Notes under the pieces: model-generated
The model's database searches: none
Seen by the model: only the letters and a program-made list of their open reading frames with translations
Told to the model about the DNA's origin: nothing
Translations under genes and position numbers: made by a program
In this document: positions 33,703 to 43,356 of the stretch, in pieces
Layout: every line of letters begins with the position of its first letter
Numbering within the stretch: the first letter of the stretch is position 1
Assembly (NCBI GenBank): GCA_050950645.1
Contig: JBMNHZ010000010.1
Location: forward strand, 201,358-265,357
DNA length: 64,000 bases
Reading direction: 5' to 3'
Source of the DNA: BRH-c25 sp012519325
GTDB taxonomy: Bacteria; Bacillota; Clostridia; Lutisporales; Lutisporaceae

Positions 33703-34267
33703 AATAATTACCCCCTATATTTTTTATTTTGGAGATACTTTAAAGATACTATAACAGCAAGTATTTTTCAATCTTAATATAGGCGAAAGCTTCTTAATAT
33801 TCTGGTTTTTTAAAGCAAGTCTGATGCAAAAACCCTAAACCTTACTTATTACACACATAATCGTTTTATTAAAAAAATTTACTTAATAATTTCACTTGTA
33901 TGTTTTTCCTATTTCATACAAATTTATTCATATAAAATAAACTGTGTATTCCAATATGAAGCACATATTCATTTACACTATAGTAAATTATGGAATATTT
34001 ATACAATGAAACTGTTCTACCGGTTATATCTGCCGTACTTTCAGCAAATTTATGTATTTACACATACTATTTTTTTTGAGATAATGTTAAATATATAAAT
34101 ATGGCTTTTTTGAACCTTTTTATCATGTTCCTTAGGTTTCAACTGCATAGGGTAGGTTTAAACCTATAAAACGAAATTTTTCAAAATTTATTTTAAGTTT
34201 AATGTATCCGTTTAAACATACCTCGAAGCAGTGAAATAAAACAAAAAACAAGGAAGGGGTAATATTA
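33703..34267. other. Long AT-rich region upstream of nhaC
   Basis: 565 bases with no supportable gene. Notable items: a 14-base perfect palindrome taggtttaaaccta (34153-34166) about 100 bases before nhaC, with a related phrase ttaggtttcaac at 34131 and gtttaaac at 34212; and an inverted repeat ggttttttaaag ... gcaaaaacc near 33804-33832. I looked for guanidine, c-di-GMP, SAM, TPP and nhaA-type riboswitch landmarks and did not find them. The palindrome may be an operator. Confidence 0.4.
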
Positions 34268-35716
34268 ATGACCACAAAGACAAAAAGAGAAGCAACATTG
34301 TGGGAAGCATTGATTCCGATAGTCATAACAATCGGTCTTCTCATGTATGCTGTTCTCCCTGTATTTGAAGTTGACCAGGATGTGCATATTCCGTTGATCC
34401 TAGGCGCTCTTATAGCTTCTATTGTTGCTGTCACAAGACTCGGCTACACTTGGAAAGAGATTGAAGATGGAATAGTATCAACAATATCCGATACAATGCA
34501 GGCTATCCTCATTCTTGCAATCATAGGTATGATAATCGGTACCTGGATACTTGGAGGTATTGTTCCTACACTTATTTACTATGGATTGCAGATACTTTCT
34601 CCCGGCTTTTTCCTTATAGCAGCATGTTTACTCTGTTCTATAGTATCTCTTGCAACAGGAAGCTCATGGACAACTGCCGGAACAGTCGGTATTGCTCTTA
34701 TGGGAGTTGCTGCAGGTCTTGGCGTTAATCCGGGAATGGCAGCAGGTGCTATAATCTCCGGAGCTTACTTCGGAGACAAAATGTCTCCCCTGTCAGATAC
34801 AACCAACCTTGCACCTGCAATGGCGGGCGCAGACCTTTTCGATCATGTGAGACACATGATCTATACTACAGGCGTCAGCTTAGTGATAGCTCTTATAGGT
34901 TTTGGCATTCTCGGTGCCGGCTATGCAGGCAAAGAACTTGATACATCAGCCATTAACGAAATACTTGTCCTTATGAATGAAAACTTCAATATTAATCCGT
35001 TACTTCTTCTGGTTCCTGTCATTGTTATTGTATTGGTTGCCAGAAAAGTTCCTGCTATACCCGGTCTCTTCATAGGTACACTTCTGGGTGGATTGGCAGC
35101 AATGATATTCCAGGGGGCAAGCTTTGCTGGTGTTTTGGATGCCATGCAGAATGGTGTAGTATCAGAAACAGGTAATGCAATGATTGACGAGCTTCTTACA
35201 AGAGGCGGCTATCAGAGCATGATGTGGACTATCTCACTTATACTGGCTGCTCTTACATTTGGTGGTGTACTTGAGAAAACAGGCATGCTGGAAACAATAG
35301 GCAAGGTAATATTAAAATATGCAAAGAGCACTGGGGCACTGGTTACAGCAACAATATTTACAAGCATATTTACAAATGCACTTGCCGGTGACCAATATCT
35401 GGCTTTGGTACTCCCTGGCAAAATGTACAAAGATGAATACCATAAGAGAGGTCTTGCTCCAAGAAATCTTTCAAGATGCCTGGAGGATGCCGGAACACTT
35501 ACTTCACCACTTATTCCTTGGAATACCTGTGGTGCTGCAATGTCATCATACCTGGGTCTTCCGACTATTGAGTATATACCATATTGCTTCCTGAATCTTG
35601 TTAACCCGATAGTATCCATAATATTCGGTTACACAGGAATCACTATGATGAAGCTGGAAGATGACCCATCAGCTCCGGAGTATAAAGGAACAAAAGGCAA
35701 AAATGTATCGGCCTGA
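34268..35716 (+). CDS. nhaC: Na+/H+ antiporter, NhaC family
   Basis: A 482-residue polytopic membrane protein with about 12 helices. NhaC-type phrases are SLATGSSWTTAGTVGIALMG, AAGAIISGAYFGDKMSPLSD and FTNALAGDQYLALVLPGKM. It exchanges sodium (or malate plus sodium for lactate in some relatives) for protons and would link to the ion gradient made by Rnf. ATG 34268 follows GGAAGGGG. A long leader and a terminator flank the gene. Confidence 0.9.
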   Translation: MTTKTKREATLWEALIPIVITIGLLMYAVLPVFEVDQDVHIPLILGALIASIVAVTRLGYTWKEIEDGIVSTISDTMQAILILAIIGMIIGTWILGGIVPTLIYYGLQILSPGFFLIAACLLCSIVSLATGSSWTTAGTVGIALMGVAAGLGVNPGMAAGAIISGAYFGDKMSPLSDTTNLAPAMAGADLFDHVRHMIYTTGVSLVIALIGFGILGAGYAGKELDTSAINEILVLMNENFNINPLLLLVPVIVIVLVARKVPAIPGLFIGTLLGGLAAMIFQGASFAGVLDAMQNGVVSETGNAMIDELLTRGGYQSMMWTISLILAALTFGGVLEKTGMLETIGKVILKYAKSTGALVTATIFTSIFTNALAGDQYLALVLPGKMYKDEYHKRGLAPRNLSRCLEDAGTLTSPLIPWNTCGAAMSSYLGLPTIEYIPYCFLNLVNPIVSIIFGYTGITMMKLEDDPSAPEYKGTKGKNVSA

Positions 35717-35730
35717 TAAATAGTATTGAA

Positions 35731-35760
35731 GCCTGTTGCTTTCGCAGCAGGCTTTTTTAT
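35731..35760 (+). terminator. Terminator of nhaC
   Basis: Hairpin gcctgttgc-tttc-gcagcaggc followed by tttttta, 15 bases after the stop. A clear intrinsic terminator. Confidence 0.9.
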
Positions 35761-35895
35761 ATTTCCGTCAATACTTTATCACATTCTTTTCGGTGGCACA
35801 TATTATGATTAAAAAGGCATCTCATCCCCCATTATGCGGTAAGGCTGTACCTGCTAATAGAACAAAACATGTACATTACGGGAGGTTAATAAACC

Positions 35896-37023
35896 ATGAA
35901 CCTTGGAATTGACGGAAGAGTTATAACCTGGCATATCGGCTCCGGCCTGGCAACCTACACCAATAACCTGCTGGAAAACTTGAATATGCTTAAGCAGTTG
36001 AAAAACATATTGTTGTTTTACCCCTATAAGTACGGAACAGACTATTTTGAAATCAACAATATACCTAAAAGCCTTCTTATTGGAGAAAGGCGCCTTGATT
36101 TTTGGAAAAATGTATATGAGCTTAATTGGGATGTAGATTACCCCATTGATATCTTTCATAATACCGTCAACGGCATAGGGCTTCCTCGAAGCTTTAAGGG
36201 TGCGAAGGTAATAACGCTGCATGACCTTATCCCATATATTATGCCGGAAACAGTAGACAGGCCGCACCTTGACTATACCTTGAAGCATACCCCTTATATT
36301 CTGGAGGATGTATCACACATAATAACCGTATCCCATTACTCCAAATCGGATATTCAAAGATACTTCGGCATTGATGATGATAAAATTACGGTAACCCATT
36401 TGGCAGCAGACCCTATCTTTATGCCTCTGGATAGGGACAATGCAAAAAAGATAATTTTTAACAAGTACGGTGTAGATAAGAAGTATATTCTTTATCTGGG
36501 AGGCTTCAGCCAAAGGAAGAATATTGTTAGATTGATAAGAGCCTTTAAAAAAGTAATTACTGAAAAGGAGGAGACCATAAACCTTCTCATACTTGGAGAG
36601 CATTCCAGATCCTTTAAAGCTCTTTGGAGACTTACGGAGGAAATGGAACTCTGCGACTATGTGAAATTCCTGAATTTTGTCCCCACCGCCGACTTACCAT
36701 ACTTTTACAATGGGGCTGAATTATTTGTTTATCCTTCACTGTACGAAGGCTTTGGCCTGCCTCCCCTGGAAGCAATGCAGTGCGGCATACCCGTCATAAC
36801 CTCCAATGTATCTTCCATACCTGAAATTGTAGGGAACGCATGCCTGCTCACAAATCCCTATTCTGTAGATGATATATCCGACTCAATGCTCACACTGCTT
36901 ACAGACGGGGATGAGTGGCACAAATACAGCCTTATGGGCATCGAGAAGGCTAAGGAATATTCCTGGCTGGAAACTGCCGTCAAAACTCTTCAAGTATATA
37001 AGAAATGCGTACAAAACCCCTGA
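35896..37023 (+). CDS. Glycosyltransferase family 4
   Basis: A 375-residue GT-B-fold glycosyltransferase. The N-terminus MNLGIDGRVITWHIGSGLA and the donor-binding region YPSLYEGFGLPPLEAMQCG with IPVITSNVSSIPEIVG (E-x7-E type) are typical of GT4. No membrane segments. The sugar and acceptor cannot be told; it stands alone rather than in a polysaccharide cluster. ATG 35896 follows GGGAGG. Confidence 0.88.
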   Translation: MNLGIDGRVITWHIGSGLATYTNNLLENLNMLKQLKNILLFYPYKYGTDYFEINNIPKSLLIGERRLDFWKNVYELNWDVDYPIDIFHNTVNGIGLPRSFKGAKVITLHDLIPYIMPETVDRPHLDYTLKHTPYILEDVSHIITVSHYSKSDIQRYFGIDDDKITVTHLAADPIFMPLDRDNAKKIIFNKYGVDKKYILYLGGFSQRKNIVRLIRAFKKVITEKEETINLLILGEHSRSFKALWRLTEEMELCDYVKFLNFVPTADLPYFYNGAELFVYPSLYEGFGLPPLEAMQCGIPVITSNVSSIPEIVGNACLLTNPYSVDDISDSMLTLLTDGDEWHKYSLMGIEKAKEYSWLETAVKTLQVYKKCVQNP

Positions 37024-37044
37024 GATTAAATCCTCAGGGGTTTT
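37013..37044. terminator. Terminator between the glycosyltransferase and rubrerythrin
   Basis: Arms aaaacccctgag / ctcaggggtttt with the loop attaaatc. It can act in both directions between convergent genes; on the plus strand aaaacctttttaat follows. Confidence 0.85.
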
Positions 37045-37053
37045 AAAACCTTT

Positions 37054-37587
37054 TTAATAATTAAAGGCTGCTATCTCGAAAAATGCTCTTGGATGCTTAC
37101 AGGTCGGGCACAGCTCCGGAGCTTCGGCTCCCACATGAATATGTCCGCAGTTCCTGCATCTCCAGGTTGTCTGTTCCTCACGTTTGAACACCTTTCCCTC
37201 TTCAAGGTTTTTCAGCAAAGCCAGATACCTTTCTTCATGCTCTTTCTCCACTCCCGCTACCTTGCCAAAAAACTCCGCAATCTCTTCGAAACCTTCTTCC
37301 CTGGCAGTTTTTTCGAATTCCTTGTACATAGAACTCCATTCGTAGTTTTCCCCTTCTGCTGCATGTTTAAGATTCTCCACAGTGTTTCCTATTCCATTTA
37401 AAAACTTAAAAATCATTTTTGCATGTTCTTTTTCATTGTCTGCTGTCTCTTGAAATATCCCGGATATTTGCTCATATCCTTCTTTTTTTGCCTTACTAGC
37501 AAAATATGTGTACTTATTCCTTGCTTGAGACTCCCCTGCAAAAGCTTCCCACAAATTCTTCTCAGTTTTGCTACCTTTCAAATCCAT
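37054..37587 (-). CDS. rbr: Rubrerythrin
   Basis: A 177-residue rubrerythrin, an NADH-linked peroxide reductase of anaerobes. The diiron domain shows EAFAGESQARNKYTYFA, FQETADNEKEHAKM and FGKVAGVEKEHEERY (ExxH motifs); the C-terminal rubredoxin-like site has WRCRNCGHIH and LCPTCKHP. The start is ATG 37587 (MDLKGSKTEKN), preceded by GAGGAGG. It has its own strong promoter and a palindrome at the likely start site. Confidence 0.95.
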   Translation of the reverse strand: MDLKGSKTEKNLWEAFAGESQARNKYTYFASKAKKEGYEQISGIFQETADNEKEHAKMIFKFLNGIGNTVENLKHAAEGENYEWSSMYKEFEKTAREEGFEEIAEFFGKVAGVEKEHEERYLALLKNLEEGKVFKREEQTTWRCRNCGHIHVGAEAPELCPTCKHPRAFFEIAAFNY

Positions 37588-37614
37588 TACCGATAACCTC
37601 CTCATAATCTAATT

Positions 37615-37649
37615 ATTATTAATATTAATTATTTATTAATATTAATAAT
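37615..37649. promoter_or_regulatory. Operator-like palindrome over the rubrerythrin start site
   Basis: Perfect inverted repeat with 15-base arms (37615-37629 attattaatattaat; 37635-37649 its complement) and the spacer tattt. It begins right after the -10 box and covers the expected transcription start, the place for a repressor. The AT pattern resembles Fur/PerR boxes; peroxide regulation is inference. Confidence 0.65.
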
Positions 37650-37678
37650 ATTATACTTTGGTGCCCAATATATGTCAA
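37650..37678 (-). promoter_or_regulatory. Sigma-A promoter of rubrerythrin
   Basis: On the minus strand TTGACA (37678-37673), a 17-base spacer and TATAAT (37655-37650): a consensus promoter. Its start would fall near 37643, inside the palindrome. Confidence 0.88.
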
Positions 37679-38184
37679 GCAGTTTCCTTTTTGACGCTCT
37701 CAATCATAGCCTCAAAATCTAGGATTGTATACTTCAATAAAATCCTCCCATTTGCATGCAAGTATCTTTTCTTAAGTATATGCAATATGCCATGCAAAGG
37801 TCAACAGAGTGTAAATTAAAAAATAAAATGATTTTAGTATACATAAAGTTACGTTTTATTACAAATAATATCAATAACAAATTCATTAATAGACAAGTTA
37901 ACTGAACATTCTCCATTCAAAAAATACAAGCTGCGACAGAAATTCTATAGACTATGTTAATGATTTATGTTAATATAATAATAAACAACCGAATCCTGGA
38001 ATGTTCGATATGCTTGTATTTGAACCTACAGAGATGACACGGGAATCCAGGTACATGACCCTATATCAAGCCTCATTCAAAGCCTATAATCAGCAGAGGA
38101 AGATAGAAGGCCATGTTAGGATACCCACCTAGCAAGGGCTAGGTGTCAAATCACAGCTTAACGACATTTTGGGGGAAATAATAC
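37679..38184. other. Gene-poor region with two short ORF remnants
   Basis: About 500 bases between the rubrerythrin promoter and malQ. A minus-strand 20-codon ORF (37675-37737; TTG after GGGAGG; MKYTILDFEAMIESVKKETA) has a fine ribosome binding site but stops inside the promoter. A plus-strand ORF of 43 codons (38001-38132) contains TRESRYMTLYQASFKAYNQQ. Neither was recognised; both look like gene remains. Confidence 0.35.
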
Positions 38185-38220
38185 AAGAAAAGCTATGGAA
38201 ATTCCCCAAAGCTTTTCTTG
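38185..38220. terminator. Hairpin at the end of malQ
   Basis: 11-base perfect arms caagaaaagct / agcttttcttg overlapping the malQ stop region. Confidence 0.6.
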
Positions 38221-39698
38221 TTTCTACCATACTGTGCAGACAATTCCGCAAGTTTTTGCGCCAGTTCGGGTGTCAACAGCCTTTTTTCAAGCCTCCAACC
38301 CCAGTTCTTGCCCCCAATTGTGTTAGGAATATTCATTCGTGCCTCGCTCCCAAGGCACAGTAAATCCTGCATTGGAATAATTGCAGTATTTGCCTTACTG
38401 CTCAATGCTGCTTCAATAAGAATCCAGCATAATGCTTTCTCATCTATCTCACCGGAAATGTTAAAATATTTTTTTAGCGCATCCTCCACTTCAGGATTTT
38501 TCATTTTTACCTTCATATACCAGCCCACGGTAGTATCGTTGTCATGGGTCCCGGTATATACCACCGAATTTTCTTCAAAAGGCTCATCAAAAGTAAATTG
38601 CAGTATTTTCATGCCTGGAAACCCAAATTCATTCTTCAGCTCTTCCACCTCTCTTGTAATAAAGCCCAGATCTTCAACAATAATAGGCATATCTCCATAA
38701 CAGTCTCTTAAGGTTTGGAAGAGCTTCCTGCCGGGGGCTTTTACCCAGCGTCCCTTTTCTGCTGTTTTTTCTCCTGCAGGTATCTCCCAGTAACTTTCAA
38801 AGCCTCTGAAATGGTCAATCCTTATGATATCAACCATTTGAAGCAACAGTTTAAACCTGTCTCTCCACCATTTAAATCCGTCTTTCTCCATCTCATTCCA
38901 TTTGTAATGGGGGTTGCCCCATAATTGCCCTGTTTCGCTGAAATAATCCGGAGGCACTCCGGCGATTTTAGCAGGATTTCCTTCCTCGTCCAGTTCAAAC
39001 AGATGGCTCTGGGACCAGGCATCGCTGCTGTCATAGGATATGAAAATAGGCAAATCACCAATTATTTTTATACCTTTATTATTTGCATATGCTTTAAGCA
39101 ATTTCCACTGACTGAAAAACATATACTGAAGAAACCTTTGATATTCAATTTCCCCGGATAACCTATTCCTGTAATACTTCATCATTTTTGCATTTCTGAA
39201 GGCTATTTCCTTTTCCCATAAATTCCAGGCAGCCCCTCCGAAATGCTCCTTTAAAGCCATAAAAAAAGAAAACTCGTCAAGCCAGTAATTGTTCTCCTCC
39301 AAGAACCTGTTGTAGTCTTCCCCGGCATTGACAGCTTCAAACCTGTTGAAGGCTTTCCTGAGCAATTCGGATTTAAATGCTTTAACCTTTTCAAACTCCA
39401 CAAGTCTTACATCAAAATCAGGCAGTGCATCTATATCCTCATGAAATAAAAGCTTATCTTCTATAAGCCTTTCAATGCTTATAAGCATAGTATTGCCTGC
39501 AAAGGCAGAAAAGCACTGATATGGAGATTCTCCATAACCTACCGGGCCCAAGGGCAGTATTTGCCAAAGCCTCTGCCTGCTGCTTGCTAAAAAGTCTACA
39601 AAGCCGTACGCTTCACTTCCGAGTTCTCCAATACCGAATTTCGAAGGCAGCGAGGTAGGGTGCATGAGTATTCCGCTTTCTCTGCCGAACTTCATCAT
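38193..39698 (-). CDS. malQ: 4-alpha-glucanotransferase
   Basis: A 501-residue GH77 amylomaltase that transfers maltodextrin chains, used in glycogen and maltose metabolism. Signatures: MHPTSLPSKFGIGELG at the start, LPLGPVGYGESPYQCFSAFAG, IRIDHFRGFESYWEIPAG with the nucleophile aspartate, IVEDLGFIT with the acid/base glutamate, and YTGTHDNDTTVGW. Two adjacent ATGs (39698, 39695) follow GGAGGTAA. The gene begins one base before the stop of the upstream fRMsr gene, so the two are co-transcribed. Confidence 0.95.
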   Translation of the reverse strand: MMKFGRESGILMHPTSLPSKFGIGELGSEAYGFVDFLASSRQRLWQILPLGPVGYGESPYQCFSAFAGNTMLISIERLIEDKLLFHEDIDALPDFDVRLVEFEKVKAFKSELLRKAFNRFEAVNAGEDYNRFLEENNYWLDEFSFFMALKEHFGGAAWNLWEKEIAFRNAKMMKYYRNRLSGEIEYQRFLQYMFFSQWKLLKAYANNKGIKIIGDLPIFISYDSSDAWSQSHLFELDEEGNPAKIAGVPPDYFSETGQLWGNPHYKWNEMEKDGFKWWRDRFKLLLQMVDIIRIDHFRGFESYWEIPAGEKTAEKGRWVKAPGRKLFQTLRDCYGDMPIIVEDLGFITREVEELKNEFGFPGMKILQFTFDEPFEENSVVYTGTHDNDTTVGWYMKVKMKNPEVEDALKKYFNISGEIDEKALCWILIEAALSSKANTAIIPMQDLLCLGSEARMNIPNTIGGKNWGWRLEKRLLTPELAQKLAELSAQYGRNKKSFGEFP

Positions 39699-40181
39699 TT
39701 ACCTCCAGTTTATTTGATGCCAATCAATATACTTATTCAGCATATCTGCAAAAAGCTGAAGGTATTTGGCATCCAATTCGTCAAATCTGTTTTTGATCGG
39801 ACTGTCAATATCCAACACTCCAAAAACTGTTCCGTCTTTGATTAAAGGAATCACTATTTCTGAATTTGAAGCACTGTCACAGGCAATATGGCCCGGAAAC
39901 AAATGCACATCAGGTACAAGCTGTATTTTCATTTCTGCAGCTGCCGTACCGCATACCCCTTTACCCGGCTTTATTCTTGTGCAGGCTGTCTTTCCTTGAA
40001 AAGGCCCCAATACAAGCTCGCTCTTCTTCATAAGGTAAAAACCTGCCCAATTGATATCCTCCAGGTTTGTAAAAAGTAATGCTGCGGCATTCGACAGGTT
40101 GGCCAGCCAGTCAGACTCACTTGAGAGCAAACCTTCCAATCTGGTAAGCATAATCCTATAAAATTTATCTCTGTCTTGCAT
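39699..40181 (-). CDS. msrC: Free methionine-(R)-sulfoxide reductase (GAF domain)
   Basis: A 160-residue GAF-fold enzyme that reduces free Met-R-sulfoxide. The three reactive cysteines are placed as in E. coli: ACTRIKPGKGVCGTAA (two) and GHIACDSASNSEIVIPL (one). DINWAGFYL and DVHLFPGHIACD are further marks. ATG 40181 follows GAGGCGGG. It precedes malQ directly. Confidence 0.93.
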   Translation of the reverse strand: MQDRDKFYRIMLTRLEGLLSSESDWLANLSNAAALLFTNLEDINWAGFYLMKKSELVLGPFQGKTACTRIKPGKGVCGTAAAEMKIQLVPDVHLFPGHIACDSASNSEIVIPLIKDGTVFGVLDIDSPIKNRFDELDAKYLQLFADMLNKYIDWHQINWR

Positions 40182-40289
40182 TTTTCCCGCCTCTCTTTTG
40201 TTCTGATTTCTCGTATCTTGGGTTTATTATATAGTAAAATTTTTACATTGTAAATCGCTAATGCATATGCAATTATTAATGTATACCAG

Positions 40290-40431
40290 AAGAAAATTGC
40301 ACAGCAATTTTATTCATTCACGAGACACGAGATACGAGACACGAGAGTTAGGGCGGGGCTTAGAAGGAATACCCGGAACTTTGACATCCGGCATCCGGTA
40401 TCTGGCCTCTGAAGAATGCGTCGCATTCTTC
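40290..40431. repeat. Intergenic repeat cluster with short hairpins
   Basis: From left: hairpin aaaattg-cacag-caatttt (about 40292-40311); direct repeats of 'acgagacacgaga' (40318-40347); the phrase gttagggcggggcttagaag (40347-40366), shared with 54914-54940 and, inverted, with 3050; triplet-like catccggcatccggtatctgg (40385-40405); hairpin gaagaatgcg/cgcattcttc (40411-40431), shared with the rnf terminator. This looks like stacked dispersed repeats. Confidence 0.55.
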
Positions 40432-40469
40432 ATTATTGCGTAATATTAAAGGAGTTAAATGGAGGTAAT

Positions 40470-41081
40470 ATGAACAAGCTTGATAGGGATTTTTATCTCA
40501 GGGATCCGTTGACTGTTGCAAAGGATTTGCTGGGAAAGCATCTGGTGCATAAAACCCGGGATTTTCATGTAATCGGAAAGATTGTGGAAACTGAAGCATA
40601 CATAGGCCCGGAGGACAAGGCCTGCCATGCCTATGGCCTGAGAAGAACCAAAAGAAATGAGGTTATGTATAATGAGGGAGGCTTCGCATATGTATATCTT
40701 ATCTACGGAATGTATTACTGCTTCAATGTTGTCACAGAGCAGAAGGATAAGCCCTCGGCAGTATTGGTGAGGGCAGTTGAGCCGGTTGAAGGAATCCAGC
40801 ATATGGCCAGGTTAAGATACGGCATTGATATTTCAAACTTATCCTCAAGACAAAGGTACGGTATTTGCAATGGGCCGGGAAAGCTCTGCATGAGCATGGG
40901 CATAGGAAGGGCTGAAAACGGACTGGACCTGTGCGGCAGTACGCTTTATATATGCGATGCACAAAACGAGCCTTTTTCCATAAAATCATCCCCAAGGATC
41001 AATATTGACTATGCAGGGGAATATAAGGATAAGCCTTGGAGATTCTACATAGAAGGAAACAAATATGTGTCAAAGGGATAA
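40470..41081 (+). CDS. mpg: 3-methyladenine DNA glycosylase (AAG family)
   Basis: A 203-residue AAG/MPG-type base-excision glycosylase that removes alkylated purines. Motifs: VAKDLLGKHLVH, GKIVETEAYIGPEDKACHA (catalytic glutamate), MYNEGGFAYVYLIYGMYYC, VLVRAVEPVEG and NGPGKLCMSMGI. The start is ATG 40470, after GGAGG; the frame extends to 40416 without a site. Convergent with the next gene. Confidence 0.95.
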   Translation: MNKLDRDFYLRDPLTVAKDLLGKHLVHKTRDFHVIGKIVETEAYIGPEDKACHAYGLRRTKRNEVMYNEGGFAYVYLIYGMYYCFNVVTEQKDKPSAVLVRAVEPVEGIQHMARLRYGIDISNLSSRQRYGICNGPGKLCMSMGIGRAENGLDLCGSTLYICDAQNEPFSIKSSPRINIDYAGEYKDKPWRFYIEGNKYVSKG

Positions 41082-42314
41082 CTACATTATTCTACAACAA
41101 CCCATATCCTGCATAAAACGGTTTATAAGCTTTGTATGGTCTCCTTTTATTATAAGATGATGATTTGCAATTGGATTTCTAAGAAAATAGCTGATATCAT
41201 TATCCAAACGTATCTTTAGCTGGGTCCTGCACATATAGTCTTCATTAAGATTTTCAAGTATCTGTCCGGATGACAAAAAGTACTTGTCCAGCTTACTTCC
41301 TCCGCATTTGAATATGGTAACCCGGCCTTCTTCAACTATACCCTGGATACCTACTCCGATACGGGATTCAAAGTGGCTCCTGATGTCATAGTTTTTTGTC
41401 ATACACGTGGGTATGGTACAGTGAGCTAATATTATTTCATTTTTTTCAATATCGATATGGGATGGATTTGCCATAAAGGCTTTGCTTCCTGTCAACAAGT
41501 ATAAAAGCAGCATAGAGAACACTGTTTGACAGTCTCCTTCACAGCCCGAGATAACATTTTCATTGTTCAAAAGGGATAAAGCAAGACAGCCGGTAGTCTT
41601 ATGCTTTGATAGAAGTTCAAAGCATCGCACTGTTACCGCATCAAAGCAATACTTATCATGTAATTCCTTCAATGCTAAATAGACTTTAGCTCCTTCTTTT
41701 ACATCCTTCTCATCAGGCTCCTTAAGTGAAGCAGCTCTATTTATAAAATCCTTTGCAGTCTCTTCTGCCTTATAATTGCTCATATTCTCTATCTGATTGC
41801 TGAGTTCATCCAGTTCGATGTTCTTAAAAGTGACACCCCACTTTCTCCGGGCATCTATATAGTTAACATCACTGGCAATAAGCCAGTCAGAAGGGAACCC
41901 CACTACTCCTATGACAGCCTCCTCTAACCTTTTTCTTGTATTCTTAGCTTGATAATAATAATTAATTTGTGAACTTATCTCTTCTATGCTTCCATGCAGT
42001 ATTATCGAATCATCGCCGTATTCTTTAATCCATGCCAGTATCTCCAAAGATGCGGCAAGAGAATTCTGCATGCCATCAGTCAATAGTATCACGGGCTTGG
42101 TCAGCTTTTGGTAAATACTCTTGAAATAATTCTCCGTACCTCCCGATGCAACGAATATGATAGTCAAGTCCACACCGGACGTATCTTCAGGGTTTATAAA
42201 ATCAATGTCGTAGTATTTTCTTAATTCTGAAATAATGTTCCCGGATGATTCCTCCATTCTGACACCTTCATGAAGTGCCGCAAGCAAAGTTATAATACCC
42301 AGTTTCAATTTCAT
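41082..42314 (-). CDS. Fucose/arabinose isomerase-like protein
   Basis: A 410-residue protein resembling the L-fucose/L-arabinose isomerase fold: an N-terminal Rossmann-like half (IIFVASGGTENYF; VILLTDGMQN) and a C-terminal half with GCEGDCQTVFSMLLLYLLTG, MANPSHIDIEKNEIILAHC and GIQGIVEEGRVTIFKCGG. Metal-ligand residues E/D/H are plausible but not certain. In anaerobes such proteins are often annotated 'fucose isomerase' with no proof. ATG 42314 follows TAGGAGGTGG. Confidence 0.7.
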   Translation of the reverse strand: MKLKLGIITLLAALHEGVRMEESSGNIISELRKYYDIDFINPEDTSGVDLTIIFVASGGTENYFKSIYQKLTKPVILLTDGMQNSLAASLEILAWIKEYGDDSIILHGSIEEISSQINYYYQAKNTRKRLEEAVIGVVGFPSDWLIASDVNYIDARRKWGVTFKNIELDELSNQIENMSNYKAEETAKDFINRAASLKEPDEKDVKEGAKVYLALKELHDKYCFDAVTVRCFELLSKHKTTGCLALSLLNNENVISGCEGDCQTVFSMLLLYLLTGSKAFMANPSHIDIEKNEIILAHCTIPTCMTKNYDIRSHFESRIGVGIQGIVEEGRVTIFKCGGSKLDKYFLSSGQILENLNEDYMCRTQLKIRLDNDISYFLRNPIANHHLIIKGDHTKLINRFMQDMGCCRIM

Positions 42315-42513
42315 AATATTCCACCTCCTAATAAAGATTTCTATATATACTTCGCCACATTGACCTAATATTCCTATCAGTATTGAATATATGCCGTAAT
42401 ATTCTGACGTAAGTGTTTGGCATAAATATAAATCATCTCTTGAAATATACTACTCTTAGTGTTAAATTTCTATTATGAACTAATCTTAATATACTATGAC
42501 AGGAGATAGATTG

Positions 42514-43356
42514 ATGAAAAACGAAATATTGGAAAAATATCTGGCAGTAAACGGAAGGATTATTCCCGTATCAGAAGCAGGGAACATTTCTGAAGGTTCC
42601 TCCGGAACAATATATGAAGTAATAAGGGTGATATCAGGAATTCCCCTTTTCATGGAAAGGCATATTGAAAGGCTGGAGGCCTCAGCCAGGCTTATCGGCT
42701 ATTCAATAGACAGCATTTCAAATAATATCAGGCAAAGTATTGCAGAGCTTATCAAGGCCAATGACAATCCTGAGAAGAACATTAGAATAGTAGTATATAA
42801 CATGGAAAATACTGTTCCGGATTATAGTATATATTTCATCCACAGCAGCTATCCGACCCCCGAACAATACGAAACCGGTGTGCATGGAATACTTCTCAAA
42901 GAGGAAAGGAGCAATCCCAATGCCAAGGTGGTAAATTCCGGCTATAAGGAAAGAGTTGCTGCTGCTTTAGCTGATGCAAATGCTTATGAAGCACTGCTTG
43001 TGAACAGTAAAGACGAGATTACGGAAGGAAGCCGCTCCAATGTTTTTTTTATAAAGAACAATGAGGTATTGACCTCACCCAAAGGAAATGTGCTGATAGG
43101 TATAACCAGAGTTTATGTATTTGAAATCTGCAGGGATCTGGGAATAGAAATAATAGAGAAACCCATATCAGTTTCTATGTTAAGAGAAATGGACGGTGTT
43201 TTTATAACAGGTACCTCACCCAAAATACTCCCCATTAGCACAATTGACGATATGAGCTTCAACTCAGCTAGAAACCCTGTAATTAAAACAATTATGACAA
43301 GCTATAACGATAGAATAGAAGAATATATAAAGAAAAAAACAGTTGAGCGGGCTTAA
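42514..43356 (+). CDS. Class IV aminotransferase
   Basis: A 280-residue PLP enzyme of fold type IV (branched-chain aminotransferase, D-amino acid aminotransferase or aminodeoxychorismate lyase). The Schiff-base lysine lies in NSGYKERVAA; EITEGSRSNVFFI and FITGTSPKILPI are cofactor-binding motifs; FMERHIERLEASARLIG is N-terminal. Which substrate is not decidable. The start is ATG 42514 after AGGAG. Convergent with dsdA, with a shared terminator. Confidence 0.9.
   Translation: MKNEILEKYLAVNGRIIPVSEAGNISEGSSGTIYEVIRVISGIPLFMERHIERLEASARLIGYSIDSISNNIRQSIAELIKANDNPEKNIRIVVYNMENTVPDYSIYFIHSSYPTPEQYETGVHGILLKEERSNPNAKVVNSGYKERVAAALADANAYEALLVNSKDEITEGSRSNVFFIKNNEVLTSPKGNVLIGITRVYVFEICRDLGIEIIEKPISVSMLREMDGVFITGTSPKILPISTIDDMSFNSARNPVIKTIMTSYNDRIEEYIKKKTVERA

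Noticed and set aside
33703..34267. Riboswitch before nhaC
   Set aside because: No conserved core of a known class could be recognised; only an inverted repeat and a palindrome.
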